NCBI RefSeq assembly: GCF_037935975.1
Contig: NZ_CP149817.1
Span: forward strand, 4,588,001-4,652,000
Direction: 5' to 3'
Source of the DNA: Teredinibacter turnerae
GTDB taxonomy: Bacteria; Pseudomonadota; Gammaproteobacteria; Pseudomonadales; Cellvibrionaceae
Length of the DNA stretch: 64,000 bases
Under the pieces are notes generated by a model. The model was not told the origin of the DNA and searched no databases. It worked only from the letters and a program-made list of their open reading frames with translations. This document shows, one piece after another, positions 1 through 8,905 of this stretch (the stretch's first letter is position 1; every line of letters begins with the position of its first letter). The position numbers and the translations under genes are program-made.

Positions 1-709
1 TTGAAGCGGGAATGCCCATAAAATTCGCGAACACCGAATTTTTGTTTTTGACCTCAATATCCGGCGCGTACCAGACCACGCCCTGCTTTTTCAGTAAACG
101 AATAATACCCACTAAGTTGTTGACTGGAAAAAAATGGTCCGCATAAGGCGTGCGCTTTTCTACCAGGAATCGGTCGACCAGCTCGTCGGATGGCTTGCGG
201 TAGGTGAAAGCATATTTGCGATATTTACGCACCTGCAAGCCCGCGAGCGTTGCGTTCAGGTCCAGACTGCCGTAATGGCAGGACAGCAAAATAATTCCTC
301 GCTCCCGCGCCAGTGCCGCGCGCCAATGGTCTTCGCCTTCCAGCGTTGTGCGCGAGCCATAAAATTTTTCCGCATCCCCAAACCACACACGAAAAGTCTC
401 CACCACCGATATACCCAACTCGCGAAAGCTCTGTCGCAGAATGCGGTGCTGCGCTTCTGGCGCAAGGCTTGGATAGCAGCGGGTAATATTGACATTCGCT
501 ATATGCTTAACTCTTCCCCCGCTGCGATAGATCAATGCCCCTATTGCGCGCCCCAGAGAAAGTAAGGCCCGGTACGGCAAATGTGATACAGCGGAGAGTA
601 AAAGGATGACCAGCCCAAGCAACCAATATTTAGGCGAAGGCTGTAAAAACAGGGAAATAGTTGCTGAAGAGCGACCCTGCGGGTCGCCCTTGCTATCGGC
701 ATCAGACAC
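1..709 (-). CDS. Lipid A biosynthesis acyltransferase (LpxL/LpxM family), 3' end outside window
   Basis: The minus strand encodes 236 residues before the window ends; family members are about 300 residues, so the C-terminus is missing. A hydrophobic segment near residues 25-45 should anchor the protein in the inner membrane. The HX4D acyltransferase motif is visible as HYGSLD with His near residue 145, preceded by the hydrophobic GIILLSC strand. Known members transfer a secondary acyl chain from acyl-ACP to Kdo2-lipid IVA or a related precursor. The start is a GTG at 709; an in-frame stop lies about 27 bases upstream and no ATG fits the frame. Which chain or position it serves (LpxL or LpxM) cannot be told from this part. 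Confidence 0.85.
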   Translation of the reverse strand, partial: MSDADSKGDPQGRSSATISLFLQPSPKYWLLGLVILLLSAVSHLPYRALLSLGRAIGALIYRSGGRVKHIANVNITRCYPSLAPEAQHRILRQSFRELGISVVETFRVWFGDAEKFYGSRTTLEGEDHWRAALARERGIILLSCHYGSLDLNATLAGLQVRKYRKYAFTYRKPSDELVDRFLVEKRTPYADHFFPVNNLVGIIRLLKKQGVVWYAPDIEVKNKNSVFANFMGIPAS

Positions 710-755
710 GGCGCGGCTCGCCTGATGTTAGTGGTGAAACCATGTTGACCTCAGC

Positions 756-2591
756 CTAGTTCGCGTTACCGGAGCAGAAGCTGTCGCTAACATACTTGCT
801 CTGCTCAACAACAGTCGGCGTGAGCGACTCGTCAACTTCAATATCGAATACATGCCAACAGCGCGTGCCCGTCGTGCCCGGAGCCTCGGTAACAAAGTAC
901 ACGTACTCTACCCTGCCGGTAAACAACGCGATCCTGGTTGGAGAAGCGAACATGTTCGAGCTTCCGGCAAACAAATGGGTATAGAACCGATAGGTGCCTG
1001 CGCTTGGGAAGCGGGGAATAGTAATAACCTCTGGGCCATAACTGGTGACATCGTCCACATCAAGATAGACCGTGGTGTTATTCACTGTTGTCTGTTTCGC
1101 CGCATAGTAAATATGGAAATTGCCACCGGAACCGTTGGGCCCGTATAAGTGGCTATCGATATCCGTCGGATTCTCACCCCAGGTCAAAGTGATCGTGGTG
1201 GTATTCGGGTCAACAACCAAACAGCTTGAGCGAATCACGTCCGCCGTTTCAGTGGTCACACTGAATGTCTGGCTGGCCACATCAGAGCGGGCATACAGGA
1301 AGACGGTTGAGTTGGTGCGGGCGCGAACCGAATAGGTCCCGTATTTATCCGTATAATCCAACAGACGCCCGATATAGCTCTGACCTTGCGTAATAATTAA
1401 GGTGTCCTGTACCGGATTACCATTCATATCCCGCACACAACCTTTAATATTGACCGTTGGATAACTACTGAATACACCCCAAACCGTAGATCGGTCCGCA
1501 GTAATCTCGTAAACCGTTGTTCCACTCATCGCAGCCATACCTGCCGCAACCCAATACCCGCTTTCACGATCAAAATAATAGGCCTGTTCAGACGCTGGCG
1601 CACTATCCTGGGCGCGCACCGCAACCGGAAACCGAACGGTCGCCGCAGCGTTTTCCGCAAACTCCAGCTCTTCATCGCCCAAAAAGAAGCGAATACTGGC
1701 GGCACCGAAACTTTCCAACGCTTCGTCTTCACTGTTCAGGTAAGCGCCCGGCAGCAGCTCAGGCGCAAAAGAGGCATCTAGAGGAGAGGTTGTCACAGTG
1801 ACCATGCCGGTTGGAATTTCGCCGGATTTGGTGCGCAGGCTGTTAGAGGGCAAATCAATTTCCACGGTACCCAGTGTCAGCGCCTGATCTTCGGTTGGCA
1901 AAAACGTAACGCTGTTAGCCGGCTCAGTGGGGGTGTAGTTTTTATCCTGATAAAGCTCCGAGGGCGCATCGCTTATTGGCAGGCTGAACAGTTCGTAATC
2001 CGGGTGCTCGATGGTGAGCGTCATGCGCGAAAAGCCAATCAGGAGGATGTCCTCCAGCAGATAGATGCCGTCATCGCCTACCGTATCGCTTACCAAAGTC
2101 ACAGGCTCTGCGGAGTCGGTATAGCCACGCACAGTGACGACCGCACCCGGTAAGGGTGTTTCGGTGCCCGGCTGTAAGATTTTCCCGGTGAGCGTTAAAA
2201 GATCATCGCACTCAATGACCGCAACGGTTTCAGAATCCAGGGGGGAGGTCAGCATTTGAGTTGCAGTAAACTGACATTGCTGCTGATCCGGGAAAGTCCC
2301 TATAGCGCCGGTAAGCTCGCCCAGCGGAAGATTGCGCAGGGGTACATAGCCGTTTGTATTGATCGAAAATGACTGTCCACCGGTGCTGATCTGCAGCTCA
2401 CCGCGCAAGCCACGCATTAAAACGACCACTTGTTGACTGGTTGGCTCACCGCCCGGCGCACCGCTGCTTGAGGTAGATGTGCCGTCACCGCTGCTGGTCC
2501 CTATATCGCTGGAGCCACCACATGCTGCCAGAAGCGCAACGAATCCACCGAACGCCACCGAGCGCAGCATGCCTAGTTTTGAAATGATCAT
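756..2591 (-). CDS. Large lipoprotein with carboxypeptidase-regulatory-like and YfaP/DUF2135-like domains
   Basis: This 611-residue protein begins with a lipoprotein signal (lipobox LAAC, Cys24) followed by a Gly/Ser/Thr-rich linker, so it is probably an outer-membrane-anchored, periplasmic or surface protein. Two beta-sandwich regions resembling carboxypeptidase regulatory repeats are seen near residues 130-180 (GKILQPGTETPLPGAVVTV) and 378-435 (GCVRDMNGNPVQDT). The C-terminal part (about 455-590) has the pattern TLTWGENPTDIDSHLYGP and a later acidic DVDDVTSYGPE segment, as in YfaP-like proteins. No catalytic residues are recognised. It is a stand-alone gene beside lpxL; function unknown, perhaps adhesion or glycan contact by analogy. 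Confidence 0.75.
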   Translation of the reverse strand: MIISKLGMLRSVAFGGFVALLAACGGSSDIGTSSGDGTSTSSSGAPGGEPTSQQVVVLMRGLRGELQISTGGQSFSINTNGYVPLRNLPLGELTGAIGTFPDQQQCQFTATQMLTSPLDSETVAVIECDDLLTLTGKILQPGTETPLPGAVVTVRGYTDSAEPVTLVSDTVGDDGIYLLEDILLIGFSRMTLTIEHPDYELFSLPISDAPSELYQDKNYTPTEPANSVTFLPTEDQALTLGTVEIDLPSNSLRTKSGEIPTGMVTVTTSPLDASFAPELLPGAYLNSEDEALESFGAASIRFFLGDEELEFAENAAATVRFPVAVRAQDSAPASEQAYYFDRESGYWVAAGMAAMSGTTVYEITADRSTVWGVFSSYPTVNIKGCVRDMNGNPVQDTLIITQGQSYIGRLLDYTDKYGTYSVRARTNSTVFLYARSDVASQTFSVTTETADVIRSSCLVVDPNTTTITLTWGENPTDIDSHLYGPNGSGGNFHIYYAAKQTTVNNTTVYLDVDDVTSYGPEVITIPRFPSAGTYRFYTHLFAGSSNMFASPTRIALFTGRVEYVYFVTEAPGTTGTRCWHVFDIEVDESLTPTVVEQSKYVSDSFCSGNAN

Positions 2592-3092
2592 TTAACCCCG
2601 TCCTCCGCACGAATGAATCGCCAGGTTACAAACGCAATACCGATTTCCATAGCCACCACCAAAGCCTGCTGATGGCATAAAAAACGCTAACCAACTACGA
2701 AATAGTCACTGTTTGCCGTGGCTAGCGTGTCGCATAATAAGCGTTGAAGCTTACCACTATCTCATGAATAAATTTAGCCAAAATACTGATAAAACAGTAA
2801 CTTATTTAACAAAGTTCGAACAATTAAAAGGAATTAAAAGTCTGCGGAGACGGTGAGCCAGGTCTCATTTCCAAGCAAAAACGCCTTGCAGCCCTGTGCA
2901 CGCCGACAAGCGGTAACCGAACACCTATCAGTGGTCCAACGCATAGACCAACTAAAGTCCATGTCAGTCACCGGGTACAGCCCACATCTGAAATCCTGGC
3001 CTGTCTATATTTACTACTATCTATGATTATTAAAAGCCCTGCTTTCCTGGCCCTAAATCGGCAGACAAGGCGTGTAACTAGGAGTGAATTCG
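2592..3092. other. Intergenic region between divergent genes
   Basis: About 500 bases without a convincing gene. The part near 2750-2850 is AT-rich and should hold the promoters of the two divergent neighbours, but no single promoter stands out. A short imperfect inverted repeat (CGCTAACCA near 2687 and TGGCTAGCG near 2720) and a repeated AATTAAAAG near 2823-2840 are present. No RNA gene or long open frame is supported. Confidence 0.5.
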
Positions 3093-3986
3093 GTGACATA
3101 CGGCGTACCAAGTAACGTTGTTTTCATTGCCTCGGTAGTGGTGGGAATGCTGCTGTCGGCAGGTGTGGAATGCTCCAGCAAACTGTCGCATAGTGAACTG
3201 GTCGTGCACCATCCAACGTCTAACAACACCTATTTTCTGCAGCGCGACAGGTACTTTTTGCGGCTGTTGCAACTGGCGCTGGACAGGAGCGGAACCAACT
3301 ACCGGCTGGCCCCGGTATTGTTACCACCGATGAGCGAAAACCGTAGCGAAAAGTATTTGCAGGCAAAGCGCTACGATGTGCATTGGATGATGACCAACAC
3401 GCGACACGAAAACAGCTTGATCCCCGTTCGTATCCCTTTGTACAAAGGGCTAATCGGCTGGCGCCTACTGCTCGTGCACAGAGAAGACGAGGCGGATTTT
3501 GCCAATGTAACAGCTGTGGCCCAACTCAAGCGAAAGTTAGCAGTGCACGGACTCGACTGGCCGGATACCGGCGTTTTGGTTGCCAATGGATTCCGGTTGC
3601 GCACATCGCTGGATTGGATGAGCCTGTTCCGACTGCTGGATACTCACGACGTAGACTATTTTCCCCGCAGCGTGGCTGAAATATGGCAGGAAATCGACAG
3701 TTCCCCCAGCAGTAATATTGTGGTGGAGGATTCCTTGGCTGTGCACTATTACGCCGCCTATTATTTTTTTGTCAGCAAAGATAACGCACAACTGGCAGAA
3801 GAGATTGAAAAAGGTCTGAATGCAGCCATAGCAGACGGTTCGTTCGACCGACTATTTAATGCCAATTTCGCCAATGCGATTGCACGCGCCAACTTACCGC
3901 ATCGTCGGGTTCTACACGTGAACAATCCGTTGTTACCCGCAAAAACGCCGGTTCATCGCAAGGAACTCTGGTTTCAGCCCCGCTAG
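3093..3986 (+). CDS. Periplasmic solute-binding-protein-like protein (SBP family 3 fold)
   Basis: The product (about 297 residues) starts with a signal-peptide-like hydrophobic stretch and resembles the amino-acid-binding-protein-like proteins common in Alteromonas/Cellvibrio relatives, which often occur without ABC permeases. Family-like features are the early VVHHP and LLQLALDRSG segments, the central YKGLIGWRLLLVH segment and the C-terminal helix EIEKGLNAAIADGSFDRLF. GTG at 3093 is preferred because AGGAG at 3080-3084 lies 8 bases upstream; the GTG at 3084 overlaps that site. No transporter genes are adjacent, so a sensing or orphan role is as likely as uptake. The ligand is unknown. Confidence 0.7.
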   Translation: MTYGVPSNVVFIASVVVGMLLSAGVECSSKLSHSELVVHHPTSNNTYFLQRDRYFLRLLQLALDRSGTNYRLAPVLLPPMSENRSEKYLQAKRYDVHWMMTNTRHENSLIPVRIPLYKGLIGWRLLLVHREDEADFANVTAVAQLKRKLAVHGLDWPDTGVLVANGFRLRTSLDWMSLFRLLDTHDVDYFPRSVAEIWQEIDSSPSSNIVVEDSLAVHYYAAYYFFVSKDNAQLAEEIEKGLNAAIADGSFDRLFNANFANAIARANLPHRRVLHVNNPLLPAKTPVHRKELWFQPR

Positions 3987-4021
3987 CTTTATCCACTCGG
4001 CACCAGCGAGCGCTGGCAGGC

Positions 4022-4390
4022 TTAATACTCCGAATATTTTTTAGCGCTGCCACGCACTTTATCGGGCGGGTAACGTTGCTCATTGTGCACCGACTTGGCA
4101 GCGCAGGCCGCAAGAAGGTCTACGTCGAGAACCTGGGCGAGGCGGGCAAGATACATGAACACGTCAGCCATTTCTGCCGTAACCTCTGCCAGCTTATCGG
4201 GTGCCAGCGCTCTCGACTGCGCTTCACTCAACCATTGAAAGTGCTCAGTCAACTCCGCAACCTCAACCGACAACGCCATTACTAGGTTTTTCGGGGCGTG
4301 AAACTGCTCCCAATCACGCTCTTTGGCATAGGAGAGAAGGTAGGTTTGAAGCTCATCAATCGATGCAAATTGGCGTGGCTTTACAGACAT
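4022..4390 (-). CDS. MazG-like nucleotide pyrophosphohydrolase (dCTPase/RS21-C6 type)
   Basis: This 122-residue protein has the short all-alpha MazG-type fold. The metal-binding helices are visible: EVAELTEHFQW near residues 43-53 and EMADVFMYLARLA near 73-85, supplying the Glu/Asp ligands typical of dCTP pyrophosphatase 1-like enzymes. It likely hydrolyses (deoxy)nucleoside triphosphates, possibly modified ones, to monophosphate and pyrophosphate as a cytosolic pool cleaner. The C-terminus (KSVHNEQRYPPDKVRGSAKKYSEY) matches the usual end of the family. It follows pfkA on the same strand with a gap of about 210 bases, so it may be a separate unit. Confidence 0.85.
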   Translation of the reverse strand: MSVKPRQFASIDELQTYLLSYAKERDWEQFHAPKNLVMALSVEVAELTEHFQWLSEAQSRALAPDKLAEVTAEMADVFMYLARLAQVLDVDLLAACAAKSVHNEQRYPPDKVRGSAKKYSEY

Positions 4391-4602
4391 GACGCACCTG
4401 TTAAATTGCCGTACTTAGCCCGGAAGACGTTGAGGAAAATACGGGAACGAGTAAAAAGACTGCTGAGAGACAACGCCGCTAAAATTACAGATCAAGGGGG
4501 CTGGGCAAGCATTCACGATACTTGTGTTCCACCGGCGATGCACCGCTGTAGCAGCATCAGCACCGGTGACAACTCCCTGCCCCACCAGCCAGGAAGGCGC
4601 GA

Positions 4603-5565
4603 TTACGCCAGGCGATGGGCCAGATCGAGTAGGCAGTCTTTAAACGGCCGGGACATATTTTCCAACGCGTCGATAATATCGTGATGTACCAACTCGTTAG
4701 CCTGGATTCCCACACAGCGACCGCCATATCCCTGACGCAGCAGCTCCACTGCGTAAGCGCCCATGCGGCTCGCCAGAATGCGGTCAAAGGCTGTCGGCGC
4801 ACCCCCGCGCTGGATATGACCCAATACGGTGGCCCGCGTTTCCAGGCCAGTTTCCTGCTCAATACGCTTGGCAAGTTGGTTTACATCGGTGACCTTTTCA
4901 GTGATGCACACAATCGCATGGTTTTTGCCGTGCCCCACCTGGTCGCGCAACTGGGACAGGAACTTGTCTTCATCGAAGGGCATTTCCGGCACAATAGCGT
5001 ATTCCGCACCGCTGCCAATGGCAGACCATATTGTCAAATCACCGCAATGGCGGCCCATGATTTCCACTACGGAAATACGCTTGTGAGAACTGGAGGTATC
5101 ACGCAAGCGGTCGAGCGCATCCAGTACCGTATTGAGTGCGGTGAAGTAGCCAATGGTGTAGTCGGTACCAGCAACGTCGTTGTCGATGGTGCCGGGCAAT
5201 CCAATACAGGGGAATCCCATCTCGGTGAGCTTCTTGGCGCCCATATACGAACCATCACCACCGACAACCACCAATGCATCTATCTCATGCTTACGCAGAT
5301 TTTTGATCGCCTCCTCACGCACGGCCTCTTCCTTGAACTCAGGAAACCGCGCAGAACCTAAAAAGGTGCCCCCACGGTTTATCGTATCGGCAACGGAGCG
5401 GCGAGTCATCGGTTGTATCTCATTGCGATACAACCCCAGGTAACCGTTGTAAATGCCATACACCCCGACGTCGTAGTGCAGGGCCGTGCGAACGACAGCT
5501 CGTACCGCAGCGTTCATTCCGGGGGCATCGCCACCGCTGGTAAGCACACCAATATTTTTTACCAT
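4603..5565 (-). CDS. pfkA: ATP-dependent 6-phosphofructokinase
   Basis: The 320-residue product is a normal-length bacterial PfkA, which phosphorylates fructose 6-phosphate to fructose 1,6-bisphosphate in glycolysis. Motifs in order are GGDAPGMNA (11-19), GGDGSY near 103, the catalytic GTIDND near 126, MGRHCGDL near 170 and GHIQRGG near 250. Gly rather than Asp after GGD (GGDGS) points to ATP rather than pyrophosphate as donor. The ATG at 5565 is preceded by an AGGAAA-type ribosome site. It has a long leader with an extended -10 promoter candidate about 175 bases upstream. It appears to be a single gene. Confidence 0.97.
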   Translation of the reverse strand: MVKNIGVLTSGGDAPGMNAAVRAVVRTALHYDVGVYGIYNGYLGLYRNEIQPMTRRSVADTINRGGTFLGSARFPEFKEEAVREEAIKNLRKHEIDALVVVGGDGSYMGAKKLTEMGFPCIGLPGTIDNDVAGTDYTIGYFTALNTVLDALDRLRDTSSSHKRISVVEIMGRHCGDLTIWSAIGSGAEYAIVPEMPFDEDKFLSQLRDQVGHGKNHAIVCITEKVTDVNQLAKRIEQETGLETRATVLGHIQRGGAPTAFDRILASRMGAYAVELLRQGYGGRCVGIQANELVHHDIIDALENMSRPFKDCLLDLAHRLA

Positions 5566-5739
5566 GTCAGTTTCCTGTTGTGAAAAGTCCGCAACCCTTG
5601 GTTGCAGTGTGTTCTGGCTCGATTCTAGTGCACTGTGAACCGGTGCATGCTGAACCGAAAGTAGGAAGGTTTATGCCCTGGCGTGGGTAAATCCTGTTTT
5701 TTTATAAGGATGTCGGACGGCCCGCACATCCGGGCTGCA

Positions 5740-5767
5740 ATTATAGCAAGACCGGCACAGGGAAACA
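5740..5767 (-). promoter_or_regulatory. Candidate extended -10 promoter of pfkA
   Basis: Reading the minus strand, TATAAT at 5745-5740 is preceded by TG one base upstream (TGCTATAAT), the extended -10 arrangement. A weak -35 (TGTTTC, 5767-5762) lies 16 bases before it. It would give a leader of about 170 bases for pfkA. Called from sequence match only. Confidence 0.5.
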
Positions 5768-6089
5768 GATGTTGTTAGATCAAACCGAAAAAAGTTTGCC
5801 CCGCCAACCTGTCATTTGCTGCATTTTTATGAGATTTCAGCTGGTCAGCAGATCAAAAATCCGCCAACCGATCCCTTAAGACTGTTGCAGATCACTTTTC
5901 GACCTCTTGTACACAAGCCACGCCACCGATCTCTAGGCGAACCGGAAAACAACAGACATGCAAATTGCAGCCACGCAACGCTCATCGCTCTGCCTGTCTC
6001 GCTTGAGCAAAATGGAGTGGCAAAACGGTTTCATCGGTTGCTTTCAAGCGAACCGTTCGCCGCTTCCAGATGTTATCGCGTTAATAACT

Positions 6090-6150
6090 TAGGGCCTGTT
6101 GACACTGATTCAATTCGTTCTGCTGAAGCCAGTATTTTCTGGCTGAAAGC
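6090..6150 (+). repeat. Solo arm of a MITE family (same family as 18421-18683)
   Basis: From TA at 6090-6091 the sequence GGGCCTGTTGACACTGATTC continues and can be aligned with the reverse complement of the right end of the 18421-18683 element over about 60 bases, including the CAATTCG, TCTGCTG-AGCC and GTATTTTC blocks. The match fades after about 6150 and no opposite end is found nearby, so this is a remnant or single-ended copy. Confidence 0.75.
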
Positions 6151-6317
6151 GGAGCGCCGTCCGGGCAGTTTCTTGCATTGCCATTTTACTTTCTCGTCGT
6201 GCGTCTGGCATTGTTGGATATTTAAATCAAATGATGAAACGCGGCTGGCTGTCATGATAACCGGTCACACTGCCGGGCATGAACGTCTTCATAAAGTGTC
6301 ACCTCAGAGGCAGACTC

Positions 6318-7223
6318 ATGGACGCTAAACCTATCAATAACAGTAAAAGTAAAACGAACACCAAAACAACGGTTGCTGATACCGCTTTCTGGGTCGCCAG
6401 TTACCGCGCGAAGGAAACACTGCGTCCCGATGCGTTGTTTCACGACCCTTACGCTGCATTATTACTTGACGAACGCACTGAGCAAATGGCCAGGTCAATG
6501 AAGCCATTTGCCAAATATGGTTACTGGTCAGTCACTATTCGCACACCAATTATCGACGACTTTATTCTTCGCTACCTGCAGCAATCCTGCAACACGGTAA
6601 TTAATTTGGGAGCCGGGCTGGATACGCGCCCGTACCGACTGGACTTGCCGCCAGAAACGCGCTGGATCGAAGTCGATTTCCCAGACGTGGTTGCGCTCAA
6701 AAATGAAAAATTGCACAACGAAACCGCGCGCTGCCAGCTGGAGCGTATAGGCCTGGATCTATCCAATGCAAATGCACGAAAGAACGTTTTCGCCGAACTC
6801 AACAACACATACGGACCGGCGATTTTACTTACTGAAGGCGTCACACCTTATTTAACTGAAACGGACGTCATCCAACTGGCGCAAGACCTATATCAACAGC
6901 CAAACTTTAACTATTGGATAAACGAGTATTACTCGAAAGACCTATATCCAAGATACCAATCACCTAAATTTCAGCGCGCCCTTGGCGACGCAGTGTTTCG
7001 GTTTTTCCCCACCGACTGGTTCGGTCTGTTTGAGGATAATGGCTGGATAAAACACGACATCCATTTTTTAGCGGATTTCGCGGCGAAACACCAGCGAAGC
7101 TTTCCACTCCCCTGGTGGGTAAACGGGCTTAAACGACTGTTCGGTGAAGATAAGATAACAGGAAAAATGCGCGAGTATTCGGCGTATGTCGTGTTTGAGA
7201 AAAATCAGGTTTACAAAAAATAA
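6318..7223 (+). CDS. SAM-dependent O-methyltransferase, LCMT/TcmP-like family
   Basis: The product (301 residues from this start) has the leucine carboxyl methyltransferase-type layout. These are an N-terminal TAFWVASYRAKET segment, FHDPYAALLL near residues 42-51, the SAM-binding strand VINLGAGLDTRPYRL near 90-104, the acidic loop EVDFPDV, and ILLTEGVTPYL near 170. Bacterial members methylate carboxyl or hydroxyl groups of small metabolites; the substrate here is not predictable. The ATG at 6318 is preferred over 6279 because AGAGG lies 8 bases before it. There is no biosynthetic cluster around it. The following lipoprotein gene is 59 bases downstream and may be co-transcribed. Confidence 0.85.
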   Translation: MDAKPINNSKSKTNTKTTVADTAFWVASYRAKETLRPDALFHDPYAALLLDERTEQMARSMKPFAKYGYWSVTIRTPIIDDFILRYLQQSCNTVINLGAGLDTRPYRLDLPPETRWIEVDFPDVVALKNEKLHNETARCQLERIGLDLSNANARKNVFAELNNTYGPAILLTEGVTPYLTETDVIQLAQDLYQQPNFNYWINEYYSKDLYPRYQSPKFQRALGDAVFRFFPTDWFGLFEDNGWIKHDIHFLADFAAKHQRSFPLPWWVNGLKRLFGEDKITGKMREYSAYVVFEKNQVYKK

Positions 7224-7282
7224 CAGGCAATCTTCACAAGCGAAGCGCACACTCGGCGTAGTTCATAACAAAGGACATCACA

Positions 7283-7750
7283 ATGCATATCACACGTAAA
7301 GCTGCAACCATATTGCTGCCACTGTTCGCGTCAATTGCGTTGTTGGGGTGTAACGGCAGCGACAAAGATAAAAGCACAAAGGAATTAGACCAAGCGCGCG
7401 CAACCTGGACCAAAGCAAATTTAAGTTATTACCAATTCACCTATCAGCGATTTTGCTTTTGCCCAGCAACAGAAGCCCTGATTATTGAAGTGCACAACAA
7501 CCAGGTAACTAGCGCCTTTTACACCCCTAGCGGTACCTATTTAAGCGCTGAAGAACTCGCCGATGTGCAAACCATTGACGAGCTTTTTGACGTGATTGAG
7601 GCGCTCATTGTAGACCAGGCCGATGAGGTAACAGTGAACTATAACAGTACCTATGGCTACCCCGAGCAGGTGGACGTCGATTTATACAAGGCCGCTGTTG
7701 ATGACGAGTTCACCTTAAATATTACCGATTTTCAACCCATTCAAAACTAA
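7283..7750 (+). CDS. DUF6174-type lipoprotein
   Basis: This 155-residue protein carries a lipoprotein signal peptide with lipobox ALLGC (Cys23) and a short Asp/Lys-rich linker. The remainder resembles DUF6174 proteins: a W-x6-Y-x-F-TYQRFCFCP segment with two close cysteines, a V-x-V-HNNQV strand and a conserved YGYPEQVDVD motif near the C-terminus. The family has no known biochemical role. AAAGGA stands about 7 bases before the ATG. It sits in a same-strand row with a methyltransferase upstream and a GFA-type protein 13 bases downstream, which suggests shared transcription. Confidence 0.8.
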   Translation: MHITRKAATILLPLFASIALLGCNGSDKDKSTKELDQARATWTKANLSYYQFTYQRFCFCPATEALIIEVHNNQVTSAFYTPSGTYLSAEELADVQTIDELFDVIEALIVDQADEVTVNYNSTYGYPEQVDVDLYKAAVDDEFTLNITDFQPIQN

Positions 7751-7763
7751 TAGGGTGCCCCCT

Positions 7764-8168
7764 ATGCCATCAACTATTTGCGGCTCATGCCTGTGTGGTA
7801 AGGCCCGCTTTTCACTCACCGGTGACTATGCGGCCTTTTTTCTTTGCTATTGCTCTCGCTGTAGAAAGGACACTGGCTCCGCACACGCGGCAAATATTTT
7901 TGTTCGCGCAGCCTCACTCATTTGGCAAGGCAATACCGATACGATCAATACCTACAACCACGACAATTGCAGACATGTAAAGAGCTTTTGCACCCATTGT
8001 GGGTCTGCACTTCCCACCCAAATAGACGGCACTACAGCACTTGTGCCCGCAGGCAGCCTCGACGAGGAGCCTCCTATCCCGGCAGGAGCCAAAATATTTT
8101 TTGCTGATCGTGCAGACTGGGTCGACCCGGACGCACCCACATTCGACGGGTTTCCACCACAACAGTGA
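7764..8168 (+). CDS. GFA family (glutathione-dependent formaldehyde-activating-like) zinc protein
   Basis: The 134-residue product has the Mss4-like/GFA fold signature. Zinc-binding cysteine pairs are visible in order: GSCLCGKARF near the start, FLCYCSRCRKDTGSAHA near 30-45 and FCTHCGSALP near 80-90. Proteins of this family were named after a formaldehyde-glutathione adduct-forming enzyme, but most members have no proven activity. ATG at 7764 is chosen because TAGGG at 7751-7755 gives normal spacing; the in-frame GTG at 7755 does not. It lies 13 bases after the DUF6174 lipoprotein gene. Confidence 0.88.
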   Translation: MPSTICGSCLCGKARFSLTGDYAAFFLCYCSRCRKDTGSAHAANIFVRAASLIWQGNTDTINTYNHDNCRHVKSFCTHCGSALPTQIDGTTALVPAGSLDEEPPIPAGAKIFFADRADWVDPDAPTFDGFPPQQ

Positions 8169-8266
8169 TAAGTGAGTTTTGGCAAGGGACCTGACGAGAA
8201 AAAATTCACCTTGCACTTCGTATACAATTACGACCTTACAACCACTCTGGCGGGAAGGCGATCACA

Positions 8267-8818
8267 ATGGGTAAGCAATTTTCGGAACTCAAAGAAACTC
8301 ACATAGACTTTATCGCGCAGCAAAAAATCTTTTTTGTCGGCACCGCAACCGACACCAGCAAAATCAACATTTCTCCGAAAGGTATGGATTCGCTGCGGGT
8401 ACTCAACGCCAGCAAAGTCGCGTGGTTAAATGTTACCGGCAGCGGAAACGAGACCGCCGCACATGTGCAAACGCATCCTCGTATGACCATTATGTTTGCC
8501 GCTTTTGAAGGCAAACCAGTAATTTTGCGATTGTACGGAACTGCGACCGCCATTCATCACAACGACGACACCTGGCAGGAAACCTATAATTTGTTCACAC
8601 CACAGCCAGGAGCGCGCCAAATATTTGTGCTGGACATCGACATGGTACAAACCTCGTGCGGTATGTCCGTGCCATATTTTGATTATGTGGGCGATCGCGA
8701 ATTGCTGAATGATTGGGCTGAAAAGCAGGGGGAACAAGGCATCAAAACATACTGGGGCAACAAGAATAAGCAGAGTCTGGACGGCATTCCCACCAGGATC
8801 GTTGAAAAAAACCTTTAG
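8267..8818 (+). CDS. Pyridoxamine 5'-phosphate oxidase-related flavin-binding protein
   Basis: This 183-residue protein matches the PNPOx-like split-barrel group. Seen are an N-terminal helix HIDFIAQQKIFFVGTATD, the core NISPKGMDSLRVLN, the strand VAWLNVTGSGNETAAHVQTHPRMTIMFAAFEG and the closing CGMSVPYFDY. Related proteins bind FMN or F420-like cofactors, and few have defined substrates. It probably acts in the cytosol as a flavin-dependent reductase or binding protein. GGCGGGAAGG precedes the ATG. It converges with the SLC13 transporter gene, with 87 bases between stops and no clear terminator. Confidence 0.85.
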   Translation: MGKQFSELKETHIDFIAQQKIFFVGTATDTSKINISPKGMDSLRVLNASKVAWLNVTGSGNETAAHVQTHPRMTIMFAAFEGKPVILRLYGTATAIHHNDDTWQETYNLFTPQPGARQIFVLDIDMVQTSCGMSVPYFDYVGDRELLNDWAEKQGEQGIKTYWGNKNKQSLDGIPTRIVEKNL

Positions 8819-8905
8819 CGCCACGAGTACCAAAACGCAGAGCACCGCGTGGTGTGGGCTGAGCCAGGCGAACCCAGCTCATACCAAATTGACAGGTTTT
8901 ACGAT

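Larger units (their letters stand above)
5566..6317. other. Intergenic region with pfkA leader and MITE arm
   Basis: About 750 bases without a supported gene. It holds the pfkA promoter candidate (5740-5767), a short GC hairpin in the presumed pfkA leader (GCCCG and CGGGC near 5725-5740) and a MITE arm at 6090-6150. A 170-codon open frame crosses the region on the plus strand, but its translation looks compositionally random and it runs through the repeat, so it is not called. The promoter of the methyltransferase gene should lie near the AT-rich stretch at 6215-6240. Confidence 0.5.

Noticed and set aside
5816-6328. 170-codon open frame upstream of the methyltransferase gene
   Set aside because: It runs across the MITE arm and ends in the methyltransferase gene in another frame. 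The translation has no domain, signal or normal composition and no good ribosome site.
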